Notes: generated from the letters alone by a model not told the origin. DNA of 64,000 nt from Lamellibrachia columna (GCA_963662155.1 OY759265.1:43266727-43330726), one strand, 5' to 3'. Shown: positions 22,729-36,032, counted from the first letter of the stretch. Made by a program: numbers and translations.

Positions 22729-24085
22729 CATGTCTCCTCCCTCCCAATACGAGTCCTACTTTCGTATCTCCTCCCTCCCAATACGAGTCCTACTTTCATG
22801 TCTCCTCCCTCCCAATATGAGTCCTACTTTCATGTCTCCTCCCTCCCAATATGAGTCCTACTTTCATGTCGCCTCCCTCCCAATACAGTCTCCTCCCTCC
22901 CAATACGAGTCCTACTTTCATGTCTCCTTCCCAATACGAGTCCTACTTTCATGTCTCCTCCCTCCCAATACGAGTCCTACTTTCATGTCTCCTTCCCAAT
23001 ACGAGTCCTACTTTCATGTCTCCTCCCTCCCAATACGAGTCCTACTTTCATGTCTCCTCCCTCCCAATACGAGTCCTACTTTCATGTCGCCTCCCTCCCA
23101 ATAAGAGTCCTACTTTCATGTCTCCTCCCTCCCAATACGGTCTCCTCCCTCCCAATACGAGTCCTACTTTCATGTCCCCTCCCTTCCAATACGAGTCCTA
23201 CTTTCATGTCTCCTCTCTACCAATACGAGTCCTACTGTCATGTCTCCTCCCTCCCAATACGAGTCCTACTTTCATGTCTCCTCCCTCCCAATACGAGTCC
23301 TACTGTCATGTCTCCTCCCTCCCAATACGAGTCCTACTTTCATGTCTCCTCCCTCCCAATACGAGTCCTTCTGTCATGTCTCCTCCCTCCCAATACGAGT
23401 CCTACTGTCATGTCTCCTCCCTCCCAATACGAATCCTACTTTCATGTCTCCTCCCTCCCAATACGAGTCCTACTGTCATGTCTCCTCCCTCCCAATACGA
23501 GTCCTACTTTCATGTCGCCTCCCTCCCAATAAGAGTGCTACTTTCATGTCTCCTCCCTCCCAATACGAGTCCTACTTTCATGTCTCCTCCCTCCCAATAC
23601 GAGTCCTACTTTCATGTCTCCTCCCTCCCAATACGAATCCTACTTTCATGTCTCCTCCCTCCCAATACGAGTCCTACTGTCATGTCTCCTCCCTCCCAAT
23701 ACGAGTCCTACTTTCATGTCGCCTCCCTCCCAATAAGAGTGCTACTTTCATGTCTCCTCCCTCCCAATACGAGTCCTACTTTCATGTCTCCTCCCTCCCA
23801 ATACGAGTCCTACTTTCATGTCTCCTCCCTCCCAATACGAGTCCTACTTTCATGTCTCCTCCCTCCCAATACGAGTCCTACTTTCATGTCGCCTCCCTCC
23901 CAATACGAGTGCTACTTTCATGTCTCCTCCCTCCCAATACGAGTCCTACTGTCATGTCTCCTCCCTCCCAATACGAGTCCAACTTTCATGTCTCCTCCCA
24001 ATACGAGTCCTACTTTCATGTCTCCTCCCTCCCAATACGAGTCCTACTTTCATGTCTCCTCCCTCCCAATACAAGTCCTATTTTC
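22729..24085. repeat. 34-bp minisatellite, about 40 copies, with 204-bp higher-order period
   Basis: The unit starts ATGTCTCCTCCCTCCCAATA and continues with CGAGTCCTACTTTC. Most units are 34 bp and a few lack 4 bp or more. Variant units (AATAAGAG, ACGAATCC, TACTGTCATG, GTCGCC) recur with a 204-bp (six-unit) offset in the 23.4-23.75 kb part, showing block duplication. Because 34 is not a multiple of three and the unit has no stop, all plus frames are open, giving frames up to 430 codons of a 34-residue repeat. I do not treat these as genes. Confidence 0.97.
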
Positions 24086-24116
24086 AGGCAGACGGCAACA
24101 CCTAACTGCAGACCTC

Positions 24117-24223
24117 ATATCAATGCTTCATTTCACAGAATAATCCCACGCTTTACAAGTTGAATCCATCGAACCCAGACCCCCACCCTTACAAGTTCAC
24201 TACACATTAAATGAACATCAACA
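24117..24223 (+). repeat. Dispersed segment flanking the 34-bp array, right copy
   Basis: Homologous to 22158-22272 in the same orientation, sharing TTGAATCCAT and CCCCCACCCTTACAAGTTC in order. The pair brackets the 34-bp array and the PLE tail. Confidence 0.7.
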
Positions 24224-24429
24224 GGCATTAATCCTCCAGCTGTCGACAAGACCGTGTTAAGCAGCTACCTTGTGGCTTTCACTCAGGGCAATATCAATAA
24301 AACAAACTTCCATCTGGTCCTTGGTCAGTATGGGTACGGTCCGCATAGGTCAGTCTAGCAGTGGACAAGTGTCTCACGCCTTCAGGGGATGTTTCAACTA
24401 CGTACGACTTTATTTTTGAAACAGCCCTG

Positions 24430-24610
24430 AACATCTTCTTAATAACAATAATAAAATACAATATTTATATAGTGTCATAATCACGCAGTGCTCTGCTGCA
24501 CTTCACAATAATCTAAAAATGAATAAAAGGCAATAATATACAGAAAAAACAGTAAACCATAATCTATGACAAAAATCCCTGTTGGAAGAGAAAGGTTTTT
24601 AACCATCGTT
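24430..24610 (-). repeat. Possible SINE-like dispersed repeat (tentative)
   Basis: AATACAATATTTATATAG, then a CACTTCACAATAA block, and later GAGAAAGGTTTTTAACCAT resemble in order the widespread invertebrate repeats that carry a TATATAGCGC block and a CAAAGCGCTTTACA block. The same two blocks appear in opposite orientation in the SINE at 40.3-40.6 kb. The match is weak. Confidence 0.3.
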
Positions 24611-26248
24611 GGAAATTGGCACGAACCCTAAATACATCTTCGATAAGTTACACAAAAAAGTTTGCACAGAAAAACCAATTGTGACATAAACAGTTATTCG
24701 ACACAAACACCCTAACCCCACTTGTCTGAAAACAGCTAGAGGGGTAATTAAATTCAACAGCTGCCCCCTACCACATCCCATTGGCCAAGAAAGCTGACCA
24801 TCTGCCCCAACAGGCAGAAGCCCTCTGCACATAAATATAAGGTGTTGACCAGTAAGATCGCCTTGGGTCACATCTGTGTTTATAAGCAAGAACAAAACAA
24901 ATATTATCACCTGGCCTTCTTATACATATACCCAAATACTGGCTGATGGAAGTATGCATTGTCGGTTGTGTTTCTAATGGTGATAAAACAAATATTATGC
25001 TGCCATCTCACACAGAAGTGTTATTCCATATTGTTTATTTCTAGATGAACACCTTTGCGAAAACTCTCTCCTGAGTCGATTTAGCACACTGTGAATCAGG
25101 TTTGTTGATGTTCAAATCTTTAGTGCGTGTTCAGCTTAATAAAGATTGAGTACTTTAAAAAAAAACCATTAAAAGCATTTGATTCTGATCATTACCGGTA
25201 GATTGGGTAATTTGTGAAAGTGTGAACATCTTCAAACTTTTGTCCGGTTAGTTCTGTCTGGACCCTGTCAAAGATAATGTTATAGATTGTCTGATGATTC
25301 AGCATGTCATAGTGGGCAGTCTCGATACTAGATAGGTTCCATTTTTGGTAAAATTAATTTGGACCGAGCGAAAAAAAAAAATTGAGGAGGGACCTTTAAT
25401 TAACTATACATACTGATTAAAGTACCAATGTGAATGGGGAACACCTGTCATCCCAGTAGCAGAACTTTGCCCTGTCCTGTTCTCCCAATTCCCTGGTCAG
25501 TCGGGAAGCGGTCATCTTCCCACATAGATCAACGGCTCAGCCAAGGTTATACAGACAGGCTAACACAATCGCTATAAACATATGCGTTCCAGCTGACATT
25601 TATAGCAGAATTGTCGATTGTCTGATCCGAGCCTAATGTGTCTGACCACCTGTTGCATGATGGGAGTCTTGTATGCTAGCGCTACTGTGGCTACTTCAAA
25701 GACAGTCTTCAATGGGCGGAACAAAACATGGCCAAAATAAATCATAAACCACAACCTATGTGGAATGGGCATCCATCAATGTTCCTTACTGCCATCTCCA
25801 CCACCGCTAAACCTTCCCCTTCCCCTTCCTATCCTTTCACGCGTCCAGCCCACTTTAACCAACTCCTCACCACCTTCCTCCCGAAACTCTCTCTCAGTTT
25901 TGATGAGCAGGACATGTGCAAAAAATTAGAGAAAGAAAGTTATTTATCAGGATCCACTATAAAGAAAGTGTACTTTATGCATTTCCTTCACAAACACCGA
26001 ACAGATGTATTCAACAGAACATGATTGCAAACTCTATTTCTGATATTTAAACAACAATTAATCAGCACTTCCACACAAATAACAAGGAGCACAAACTTCC
26101 GAAACATAGCACTTGACATCAGGCAAAAATTTTCGACAGGAAATAATAAATAAAAATTTGGTACCAGTAAATGTGGAAACAATTTTAAGACATTACGTTG
26201 TTCGTTGAATTAATTGACGTTCTAGTTTCTTAGATTGTTGCAATCAAC
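24611..26248. other. Non-coding stretch, nothing recognised
   Basis: No domain or repeat recognised. An A run near 25370-25382 is the only notable simple sequence. Confidence 0.4.
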
Positions 26249-26372
26249 ATTTTATTTACCTCTCCAGAAACTCGTTTGCATTCTCAGAATATTTCGCCAA
26301 AGGCCGGGTAAGTCGGCTGAAATATCCAGAGAATAAGAATAAAGTTTCTTGAGAGGAAAATAACACTTAATA
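26249..26372. mobile_element. Two Penelope-like tails head to head
   Basis: The left half read on the minus strand gives GGCGAAATATTCTGAGAA, then GTTTCTGGAGAGGTAAATAA. The right half on the plus strand gives GGCTGAAATATCCAGAGAA, then GTTTCTTGAGAGGAAAATAA. Each GAAATAT block is preceded by a short stem (GCC/GGC on the minus side; GGCCG/CGGCT on the plus side). Both ends resemble the terminal part of the 1.58-1.90 kb PLE. Inverted terminal fragments are known for Penelope-like insertions. Confidence 0.6.
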
Positions 26373-29300
26373 ACTTAATAACTTTATTCCTAGGAAAAAC
26401 GACAAACTTTTTTCGACCCACATCCCATCAATCGTATTTAATTGTGATTGGTTACATCATGGATGGCAACGCTGCACCAGCGACCAGCATCTAATGGCAA
26501 CGTGTTAACACATTGTAGACGTTTAGTAGGTGCGTTTCACTAAGTTGCCCGCAATGTGGCACTTGGCATACACTCCACTTTCAAGTGTTGTTTGTTTTCA
26601 TCGAGAGATGATTTCACCTGAGACACTCGCAGATAGGCCCGAAGTCGGAGCGAAAGCCGCACCATTAATCCTGACCCTGCCTAGCACCACCGTAAACACA
26701 GCAGCATTGTGTGAGACGCGGCAGCACAAATAACGGCATAAGTACATTTAAATATTTCATCAGTGCTTTGGCAACATGCATTAGACACGTCATTAACGTA
26801 CCACCGATACAAAGATACAAATACGGTTGGAAACATGCATTACATAAATAAATTTCTATCAAATATGGTTGGAAACACGCATTACATAAATCAATTTCTA
26901 TCGCTGGCCTGCCCAATGTGACACAGAGTAAACAAAATACAGTCCACGGTGGAGATAAACCTTATTTATGCAAAATGCCTGACAAATTATGGTCATTAGA
27001 CCCATTTGGTCAAATGGTTTAGCTTTTCAACTCTCTTTTGGCTGTTGCCATGGTTATAATTATAAACACTAAAAACATGAAGCACTCATCAAAACATAAT
27101 TACAATTACATTGGCAATGACTGAATCAGTCTGATAGTAATGAGATGATATCTCTGGTTCCAAAAAAAGGATCATCCCCCACTCAGTTCATGCACTGGTT
27201 TATGACGGTGTTCTTACTGCACAATACAGAGAAAGGTACTAAGCTTTCTAATCAATGTTTTTCTATTTGACAAACCCAACTTTACATTAATTTAAAGGCA
27301 CAAAATCTGATTGTTCAATTAATTTCAACATAAAATCATGTTATAATTATCATATAAAATACATCTATTCGAACATCTTGTCTGCCAAATGTCTTTTAAC
27401 AAACCACACTTTTTAAATAGAATTTGATCGTTATCCTTTTATGAATATCAACCTTGCCCTTCAGCATGATATTCAGGGCAAAGCATTCACATTAAACAGA
27501 TTACGATCGAATTATATAAAACAAATTGTCACTCATAAAAAACATATTTGGTCGGTCAAGATGTAAAAAAATAAACATAGTTACTCTATAACATGTATGA
27601 TTTACAATAAAATCAGCCAAACATTGCACCTTGAACATCAATCAATATCTCTTACATAATGTGAAATTCCTTCTCCTGAGGGCGTGTGGGTGGGCAAACT
27701 AATGACAGTCACGACCACCTTCGTGACCCTGAAAATACAAGTTCTTCGAAATGTACCCGTCCACTTGAGACGTGTTTGAACGTCCTCACCCCAGCGACCA
27801 CCGTCCATGAGTACTTCCCCTCGCCCATCCATGAGTACTTCCCCTCCACCGAGAGAGAGCTCCTCTTTGATATCTCAACTGAAGCACTGCAGTAAACAGT
27901 CACGAGCACCTGTCCACAGATCACGGTGACAGTCTAGACAAGCCCCTCAATCACGAGGGCATCCTTCTCACCTCCTGTCATGAACATGTTAAATCCCCGG
28001 TGGGATCAGCGCTTAAGTCTGGACTGGTTGAGGTAAATTGTTGACAATTTAATTCCCCTGATTGAGACACTAGAGAACACAGATCTCTCAAAAAAGATCC
28101 ACGTACTCGGTTCGACATCTGCCAGGTGAAACGAGGATACAAGAATTATGAAAGAAGCTGGACAAGCATCTACCTGTAGCTGAAAATTTTTTTGAGAATA
28201 AATTAATGCTATATGACATAACCATCGTACGTCCTCATAAATCTTAATGTCTGGACAGAAAAAAAATACCCCAGCGTTCAAAATTATACTAGGAACAAGA
28301 TGGCAGACGTAAATTAAAATACTACTGATGGTAAAATGGCAAATTAAGTATCTCGTGGATTGTATTTCTTTTTCCAATAGTACCCTAAGTTCAACTATTT
28401 TAATTGGTGTTACAATAAAATTATCCATTTTTTTATAATTGTCCATGTCAAAAGTATTTATATGTAAAAACCTCAAAAGTGCATCCTCAATTCGATTTCT
28501 TTTGTTAGTCTCATTTCAAATAAATTTTGCAAAGAACCAAATCTACCTAGTATCCACTGCAATATGCTAGCTCGTTTGTGCAACTTTTGTATGTAGTTTC
28601 TGTGAAATCATCAGACAAACTATTAAATTACTTAATGCTTGTTTAAGCATTAGGAGAAGTGAAAATTAGAATACTGAAAAATCACATGAAATTTTGTAAC
28701 TTTGTTATGTGATCGGCAAGAGGATTGAAGTCATGCCCATGATCGGCATTGACTCAGTGTTTACAATTTTGGATATCCACTATTTTGATCCTTACCAGAT
28801 CTAACAACTGAAGCCAATTATTTCGATGATTTGAACAAAAATAGGCATTTTTTTATTAAACAGATGTGCACATTACTTCAACTAGTCACATACTACACAT
28901 CTGGACATAAATGATCTGGATTTGTGATGGGCTGAACCATTTGAAGAAGCAGCTTTCTTTACACATCTGCACAGAAGCATCCAAAATTAGGAAATTTTGT
29001 GTGTGCGTAAATGTAATGTCAAATTTTTACTTGGACAACTGTGAAACAATAATGTTTGAATAATTCTATACACAAGCACGGCACTTGATTGGGCATTCCT
29101 TGAAGATTCAGCCAAGACACACATAGATAACTGTTTGTAGTTACAATTTTTAATCATTCAGTCAATACCAGGTGCCCATCAATATACCTGTATTCACCCA
29201 AAAATATGTTGACCAGAATATTTGTCAGAATAAAACTTATCTGTACTGTAATTGTCTATAATATTTCAGTTGCGAGATAACAGTTGGCATGACAGAAGTT

Positions 29301-30556
29301 AAGAACGGCATAAGCGTCAAACAAAAAAGGTGAGATTAATAGTTAACATTCTCACATGCCATAAGCTTACCTGTAAGGGTTCCAATTTATTTTTTGTCTA
29401 CTGGTATAACAAGTAAAACTAGATACATTGCTTTCCCATCTTAGTAAAAAAAATGTGGATATGGGTGGGTGTGTGGGTCAAAGGCTCACTCTAAAATAAT
29501 AAAAACAATTGGAAAGGTATTTTTTTGTTGGGAGTGTTTTTTCTGGTAAAAATGTTGCAATAATTGTGGTTTTCTATCCACTGCAGCGTGTGCAATTCTT
29601 CCAGTTTAAAAAAGGTTTTTGATGAAGAGGTGGGTTCGTGGTCAATTCTTTCCAATTTATTTGGAATATTGGATTTTTTATATATACAAATCCCCTAAAC
29701 TCAAGACTAAACAATTATGTCACTCACAGGAAGGTAAACAAACGTATTGTTTTCACAGCCAAATATATAGAAAAGGGATGAAGATTTGGTTGAAAGATAT
29801 CACTTGGATATGAAACTTTGCAAAACAAAGGTGACCGCCAAAATCGCACCTGTATAGAATTGCTCGATTTCCTAAGCACTGACCATGCAAAGCTGTTTAC
29901 TGTTTGCACACACTATCAATGACCCTAGAGCTAAGTGGCCATACTGCTGACTAGCCACTTGTCACGGATCTCTGGTCAACATAGGCAATATGAGAGGGCA
30001 TGATGGGAGTGGGTGGGGGAGGGGGTGGACAGGTACCCTTGTCTGACAACATGGTCTGGACAGCAGTGGACATTGAGTCACTCTGGTAATGACCAAATGG
30101 ATTACTGACCAAGTCTAACAACCAGGCAGCTGGGAAAACAGACATTAGCAATGTCTTGTGACATTCTGCTAGGTTTTGTTTAGACTGGGGGCTATGTTCT
30201 TTGGCCTGTATATAATATATCACTTACAGTGCTGGTCTGTACCTGATGTCCAGTCACATCAGGGAATTGTAATCACTTGGACATTAACAGACAGATTTGA
30301 ATCAATTACTGACCACAGGTCTGGACAAGGGTCATTTTCTGACTACTTCCCAGTCTACTGACCATTTGAGGAAGTTAAAGGTTTCAATTAAATTTCTTGC
30401 CATCTCATTTCAGACCAATTCTTTTAAAAAATTAACCATCTAGTATTTGCTATGGCATCACAGCTAGTTTGTACAAATTTGTTATATATTTTTGTGTGAA
30501 ATCTACAGACAAATTGCACAATTATTTTTTTTTTTATTCTGTGACAATATTGCTGA
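26373..30556. other. Non-coding stretch with short tandem duplications
   Basis: A ~41-bp unit containing GGTTGGAAACA, CGCATTACATAAAT and TTTCTATC is duplicated at about 26823-26905. CCATGAGTACTTCCCCTC is duplicated at about 27807-27847. No gene recognised. Confidence 0.4.
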
Positions 30557-30930
30557 GTGGTCTGACTTTACAACACTATATAGTATAACATAAGTGGTCT
30601 GGCTCTACAACACTATATAGTATAACATAAGTGGTCTGGCTCTACAACACTATAACATAAGTGGTCTGGCTCTACAACACTATAACATAAGTGGTCTGGC
30701 TCTACACCACTATAACATAAGTGGTCTGGCTCTACAACACTATAACATAAGTGGTCTGGCTCTACAACACTATAACATAAGTGGTCTGGCTCTACAACAC
30801 TATAACATAAGTGGTCTGGCTCTACAACACTATAACATAAGTGGTCTGGCTCTACAACACTATAACATAAGTGGTCTGGCTCTACAACACTATAACATAA
30901 GTGGTCTGGCTCTACAATACTATGCCATAA
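30557..30930. repeat. 30-bp minisatellite, 12 copies, two length classes
   Basis: Units begin GTGGTCTGGCTCTACAACAC. The first two are 37 bp apart and carry an extra TATAGTA; the next ten are spaced exactly 30 bp. Copies from 30631 onward are almost identical. Confidence 0.97.
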
Positions 30931-33900
30931 AGCTATTTACATTTTCCCAAGGTACTAGTTCTGACGATCACAGTCAATTCTTTTGATGATTTTAACAAAG
31001 GTATATGCTTTTTATTCTACAAAAAATGTGTGGCATGTCAAAATTGACGAATCTGATTAGTGATGAGCTACATAAGTTGAAGAGTTTCAAGGCACATGCT
31101 GATACTGACCAATTGCTTTCCTACATCTACAATGGTAAAGGGGTAGTACCATGTGGGGGGGGACCCTTAGCCACCACAAATACCAGCATTTGGTGAAACA
31201 ACAGCCCCCAAAATAACAGTGACTGTACGGTTATCAGCAAACTACATTAATGAGTTTTACTGGATTAAAAAGATTATAACTGAAATAATAGAAATAATAG
31301 TTTACTCCGCATTTTGCCTTTAAACTGGTTACAACTAGAGAGATCAGCCAGCAGCCGCAAAAAAGTTAACAAAGGGGGTGTTAGGACAAAGGTGGTTAGG
31401 GGTGGGATGGAACGATGAGACTTTACACAAGACTAATCAACCTGCCCAAATTTCTTCAACTCCAACCCTTCACCATTTCTGGTATATTCTTATTAACTTA
31501 AATTATAAATATAAACACAGCCACTCATGCATGACGCAAATCAAGAGCCAGTGTGCTTTCCACTTAAGTGAACACATTATGTGAAAATTTGCATAACAAG
31601 ATAAATACCCACTGGGCCAAGAGGTTTCATTCATGCTGTGATTTAGTGGGGCATTATTCGCTAATAATACCAAACACAGGAAACACTTTGCAAGCGATAT
31701 GCAATAACGACCGTGTTCGGTAGAGCGGAACCAAGATGGGAGGCTCCGGTTTTACGTGGTTTTGCGTGCATGTACACATGTTTGGTATGCATTTCGTGTG
31801 TTTCCAATCATGTAAACGATGAAGAGATGACATAGACACTTCGTCACCACCGGTAGTACTCAAGGTCGTCTTCAAATCGACGTAATTTGTTGCAAACCTT
31901 CACTTAAAGCATTAGTTGTCATTGCTGCAGTTAAGGAACAGGGCAATAACTTCGCTCTGCCAAAGAAGGCATTATTGTCAGAAAAAGTTTAAGAAGAATA
32001 TTTTTTTATCTTAGATATCATCATCATCACCACGAAGAGAATCATCTACTAAGTGCTAATAAACCATTTTTATAATCAGCAGCTTGACTACTGTAGACAT
32101 TTAAAATGTGCTTCCCTTTATTGATCACACAGATGAACATTTGTGCTAAGTTTGCCTTTTGGATTCCCTCGTTTTTTTAACACTTGCTATGAAAGAGAAA
32201 GAAACGATGGTTTAATAAGCCTTTAAAATATATATTATACAGGTCACTATTTAACTTGGGGACCATGACATATCTGAATCTGAAGTTTGGCTGAACACAA
32301 ACAAACTGTGTAAGATTTTACAACTTTGCTACATGTCACAAATGCATACTGTTCTCACGTAAAACCTCGTGTCATTTTACACACACCACAAAATGTCACT
32401 GACAGTGTTTTACACCAGTTTTTACAATAAATGACACAATTATTTTTAGTTTATGTGTCATGCGGATTATGTGATATTAAAATGTAAAAGAGTAGAGCAT
32501 TTTCTCCCAGGAGAAGGGGCTGCACTGTTTGACGCAGTACTAGGGGTTTGAGGAAATCTTATGTGGGGAGAACAAGCGTGGTATGCCACCTAGTAACCAA
32601 GGTCTGACTTCCTGCGGGCAATCACAATCAACACACCTGTTGCCATATCACATTCCCTGTAGACATAACAAATCACTGACCCACAGCTTGTAGATTGGAA
32701 CATCTGACCCTAAATCGGTAAAGTCTGACTGAGTCAAACCGGGTGGCCAGGGACCCTTTCAGGGTGGCCCCAAAGTTCACAAACAGGGGTCACAACCCCT
32801 GGCAAAACAATCAGGGGAAAGAACTCGTATAATTTACAGGGAGACATAAATTTATCCCACAAAATCCCATGGAGGAATGTGGGGAAGGTTACAGGCCCTG
32901 GTCTGGGGGAGACTGGGGTGTGTTAACTATCAATGGAGGGTGACATAGGGTTGAGCCAGTCAAGGCACTTCCTCTGGCCACAGGGGCAAACTAAATCACC
33001 CAGGGTGGCATAACCTAGACTTTCTGTTGTCAGCAACAAGGGGTGGGGTAATTGAGTGGCACTGTCATGCCCCAGTGACTGGGGAATGGCCTCCCAGACA
33101 AACCAGGGACTTGATAAATGAAGACAGGCACCAGTCATGAATGGTGGAAGGCCAGCCAGTGCAATTGCTGTCAATAAACACTTCCCAGACAACTGAAGCA
33201 CCTTTTCTGGCCCAAAATAACTGCAGGCTGCCAGACTGTTGCAGGGTCGATAAAACAGTGGGTAAAACCTGATCAAAAGGCAAGTTAATAAAACAACTTC
33301 AACCAAGAAATGTGTATGGTTTTAACGGCATGTATAGTTTTACAATCAACTTTTATTTTTAGGCATATACGGTGCAACTGAGCTATAACAAATTCTTCCG
33401 CATGGAAATTACGAATAACTTCCACAATTCTTTGTAATATTCCATTAACAGACAAAATTTATTCTTTGGTACAACCCAAAACGTCCATAGTTACAGTATG
33501 TGGCAGTAAAAACATACACTGTTTTATTAATTATCACTGCTTAAGCCAATGCAACCAATTTGAAATGTCCAAGAACCACATATTTCACAGCACTTATGGT
33601 GGGGAAACCCTGGACTGAAATCCAATCAGAAAAAGCCACCAGCATCTACAAACTATTTAATCCCACCCAATAAAAATGGCACAATGCTAGATAGGCCTTA
33701 CAGGCTAATCAAGCCAGCTAATTAGTGTGGCAATCTGAAGAGATCTGGGCTTTATCCCAGACCACCAACAGTTTTATGTGACCCATTAGGGGATTTACAA
33801 CAACTAGGGATACCTACTCCACCTGTAATTATCCCAGCCAAGGGATAGTGGGACTATAGTCTGGGAAAGAGCTATGGGGGGGGGGAGGGCATCAACCTCT

Positions 33901-34432
33901 TAGGAAGCTGGTGTCTGGAAGAATAACTGTCTGGACATATTTACCTCATGGGTACAGGAATCTTGAAACACGAGGTTTGCCCTCATGGTAACAACCCTAC
34001 AATGACCATATAAGGTAATGCCATGAATTGTTTAGAAGACAACAAGACTGACAGTGTGTAACCAATACAATATACTGTACTTAGTTCAATGACATCTAAC
34101 AAAGTTCTGTCAAATGTCACAGCGTCCCACTACACATCAAGGAAACTGAACTTAGGATATGAATGTCACACGATTGAGGAGAAAAAACATATAAAAAATA
34201 CAGCATAAAATAATTTATGTTAGAACTACAAACTTAAAGACAGAAGAAAAAACGGAAGCCAGGAAATATCTGTTAGTTAACTGTAAAAAAACAGGGTAGA
34301 TCATATAAAACGTAGCACCCATTCTCACAGGACTTGATTAATGATTGCAACACATTATCTGCTGGTTGAATAGATGGTGACATGGAGGAATTTATATGGC
34401 CAGCTGATAATTTATTCCAGACCAAAATTATG
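30931..34432. other. Non-coding, CpG-poor stretch, nothing recognised
   Basis: TG/CA-rich DNA with few CpG dinucleotides, particularly 32.5-34.1 kb. Open frames up to 127 codons show no domain. Confidence 0.4.
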
Positions 34433-34519
34433 GGCTCATGATAAACCAATGGCTTCCTGATCCACATGTCATCTGGTAGGTGCTGCTTTTGGATGGCATC
34501 TTGTAAACTCTTGTTATAC
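34433..34519 (+). mobile_element. LINE-A 3' tail without an evident LINE body
   Basis: GATAAACCAATGGCTTCCTG, a diverged stem (TGTCATC with GATGGCA) and CTTGTAAACTCTTGTTATAC match the LINE-A 3' tail seen best at 60.43-60.53 kb. Upstream sequence does not match the LINE-A coding end. It may be a very short 5'-truncated LINE-A copy or a SINE that shares the tail. Confidence 0.55.
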
Positions 34520-34570
34520 TTGTGATCATGCATGAGTGCGTATGGGTGCAATACAAGTAAGCAGTACATT

Positions 34571-34720
34571 AAATGGTCATAAATTACTTATTTTTAAATG
34601 GTTATAAATATTTTACTTTTAAATGATCATAAATACTTTTTATTTAAAATATTTGTAAATGGTCATAAATACTTTATATTTAAATGGTCATAACTACTTC
34701 AGTTTTAAATGGGTATAAAT
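34571..34720. repeat. AT-rich tandem repeat with ATGGTCATAAATACTT core
   Basis: Five to six degenerate units of about 25-30 bp with AAATGGTCATAAATACTT or variants, spaced by T/A-rich filler. Confidence 0.75.
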
Positions 34721-36032
34721 CAGTTAATGCAGTCTATAAACTGAGCACTGCTAACAGCAGTACAACCCAGAATATGTTTATATTGTAGAAAATACAACTA
34801 TATATTAACTACATCACCAATATCACTGAATAGACTGGTGTCTTCATGTAAACTGACCACAGGAAACATCTGGCCGACTTATACAAGACCACACAAACTA
34901 CAGCGAAACCTATATGTAAATATAATGGCGGAAACAACAGGTATTCAATTTTAATTAACTGACCACTGAGATACTTATCCCATTAGTTACAATGGACAGC
35001 TCATGGACCCTCCCACTCCACTTCACACCAAGGGTGACTTCAACAGTAAGCTAATACCCCATAATGACTGGTCAGACAATCATCCTAGTTCCGGGACAAG
35101 GCCAATATGTAGATTAAGTCCAACAACCGCGTCAAAGCATAGTGCCACAAATAATACATTGGACTACACCTGAGTAACATGTTCCACAGTAAATACTTCA
35201 CACTTCACACCCACATCTTGAACGGAGAGTAGCAACACAGACATAACAGGATGCATTGAGTACAATGGTGCCATTGACAACGAATATTATAGATTTTGTA
35301 GTATGAAAGCCAGACCCGGACACAATTCTCTGGGGTGGGGGGTTGGGGTTGTCTGTACACTGAGGAATAGAGCTGTCACTTATGGTGGGATTTCCTGCAA
35401 TAAACTCTAGTTTAAAATAAATGCAAAAACATGATTATATATCATATTGATGTGATTCTTCTGCAATGCTTATAATATAAGTATATATCTGTATATGTAA
35501 GACTTACTTGTATATGTAAGACTTACTTTTAGTAGTACACAGTTGGCTGTCATGTAGTATAAAGATGATAACCTTCAACGTATTGGTCCAATAGTTTGTA
35601 ATACTACCAGTACTCAGATAAACCTTTACTGGACATAACCTTCCAGAAAAGTTAGTAAATACCACTCAGTGTTTGACTAGTCTTCTCTTGAATATGCTGA
35701 TACTGTTAGTCTCAACTACCTGAGCTTAGTAGAAATTGTTCTAATCGTTTCCCCACCCTACAAAAGGTGGATTTTTGAAAATAATGAAGAAAAACAAAAC
35801 AGCCATTGACACTGTCCCTGTTGCATCTCACCTGTCACTAGAAATACTTTTCAAACAATAACTGATGTGCACATTCTGTCTCAGAGTTAGAACCAGTCCA
35901 CGTGTTTGTCATGGCTTGCTAGTTCTGCCAAAAGTTGTTGTCTTTCTAGTTTTGTTTATTAATTGTTTATTCATTGTTTATTCCCTGTAACTGTAAAAAT
36001 ACCTTATGGCTTTCTTTGTATTGACGGCGAAT
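34721..36032. other. Non-coding, CpG-poor stretch
   Basis: No gene recognised. TGTATATGTAAGACTTACT is duplicated in tandem at about 35491-35528. Confidence 0.4.

Noticed and set aside
22851..24143. 430-codon open frame (and overlapping 307- and 193-codon frames) across the 34-bp array
   Set aside because: The unit has no stop in any plus frame and its length is not a multiple of three, so every frame is open and encodes the same 34-residue repeat. No start context, no flanking coding sequence.
34273..34569. 98-codon minus-strand frame
   Set aside because: It runs antisense through a LINE-A 3' tail, so it is not a conserved gene.
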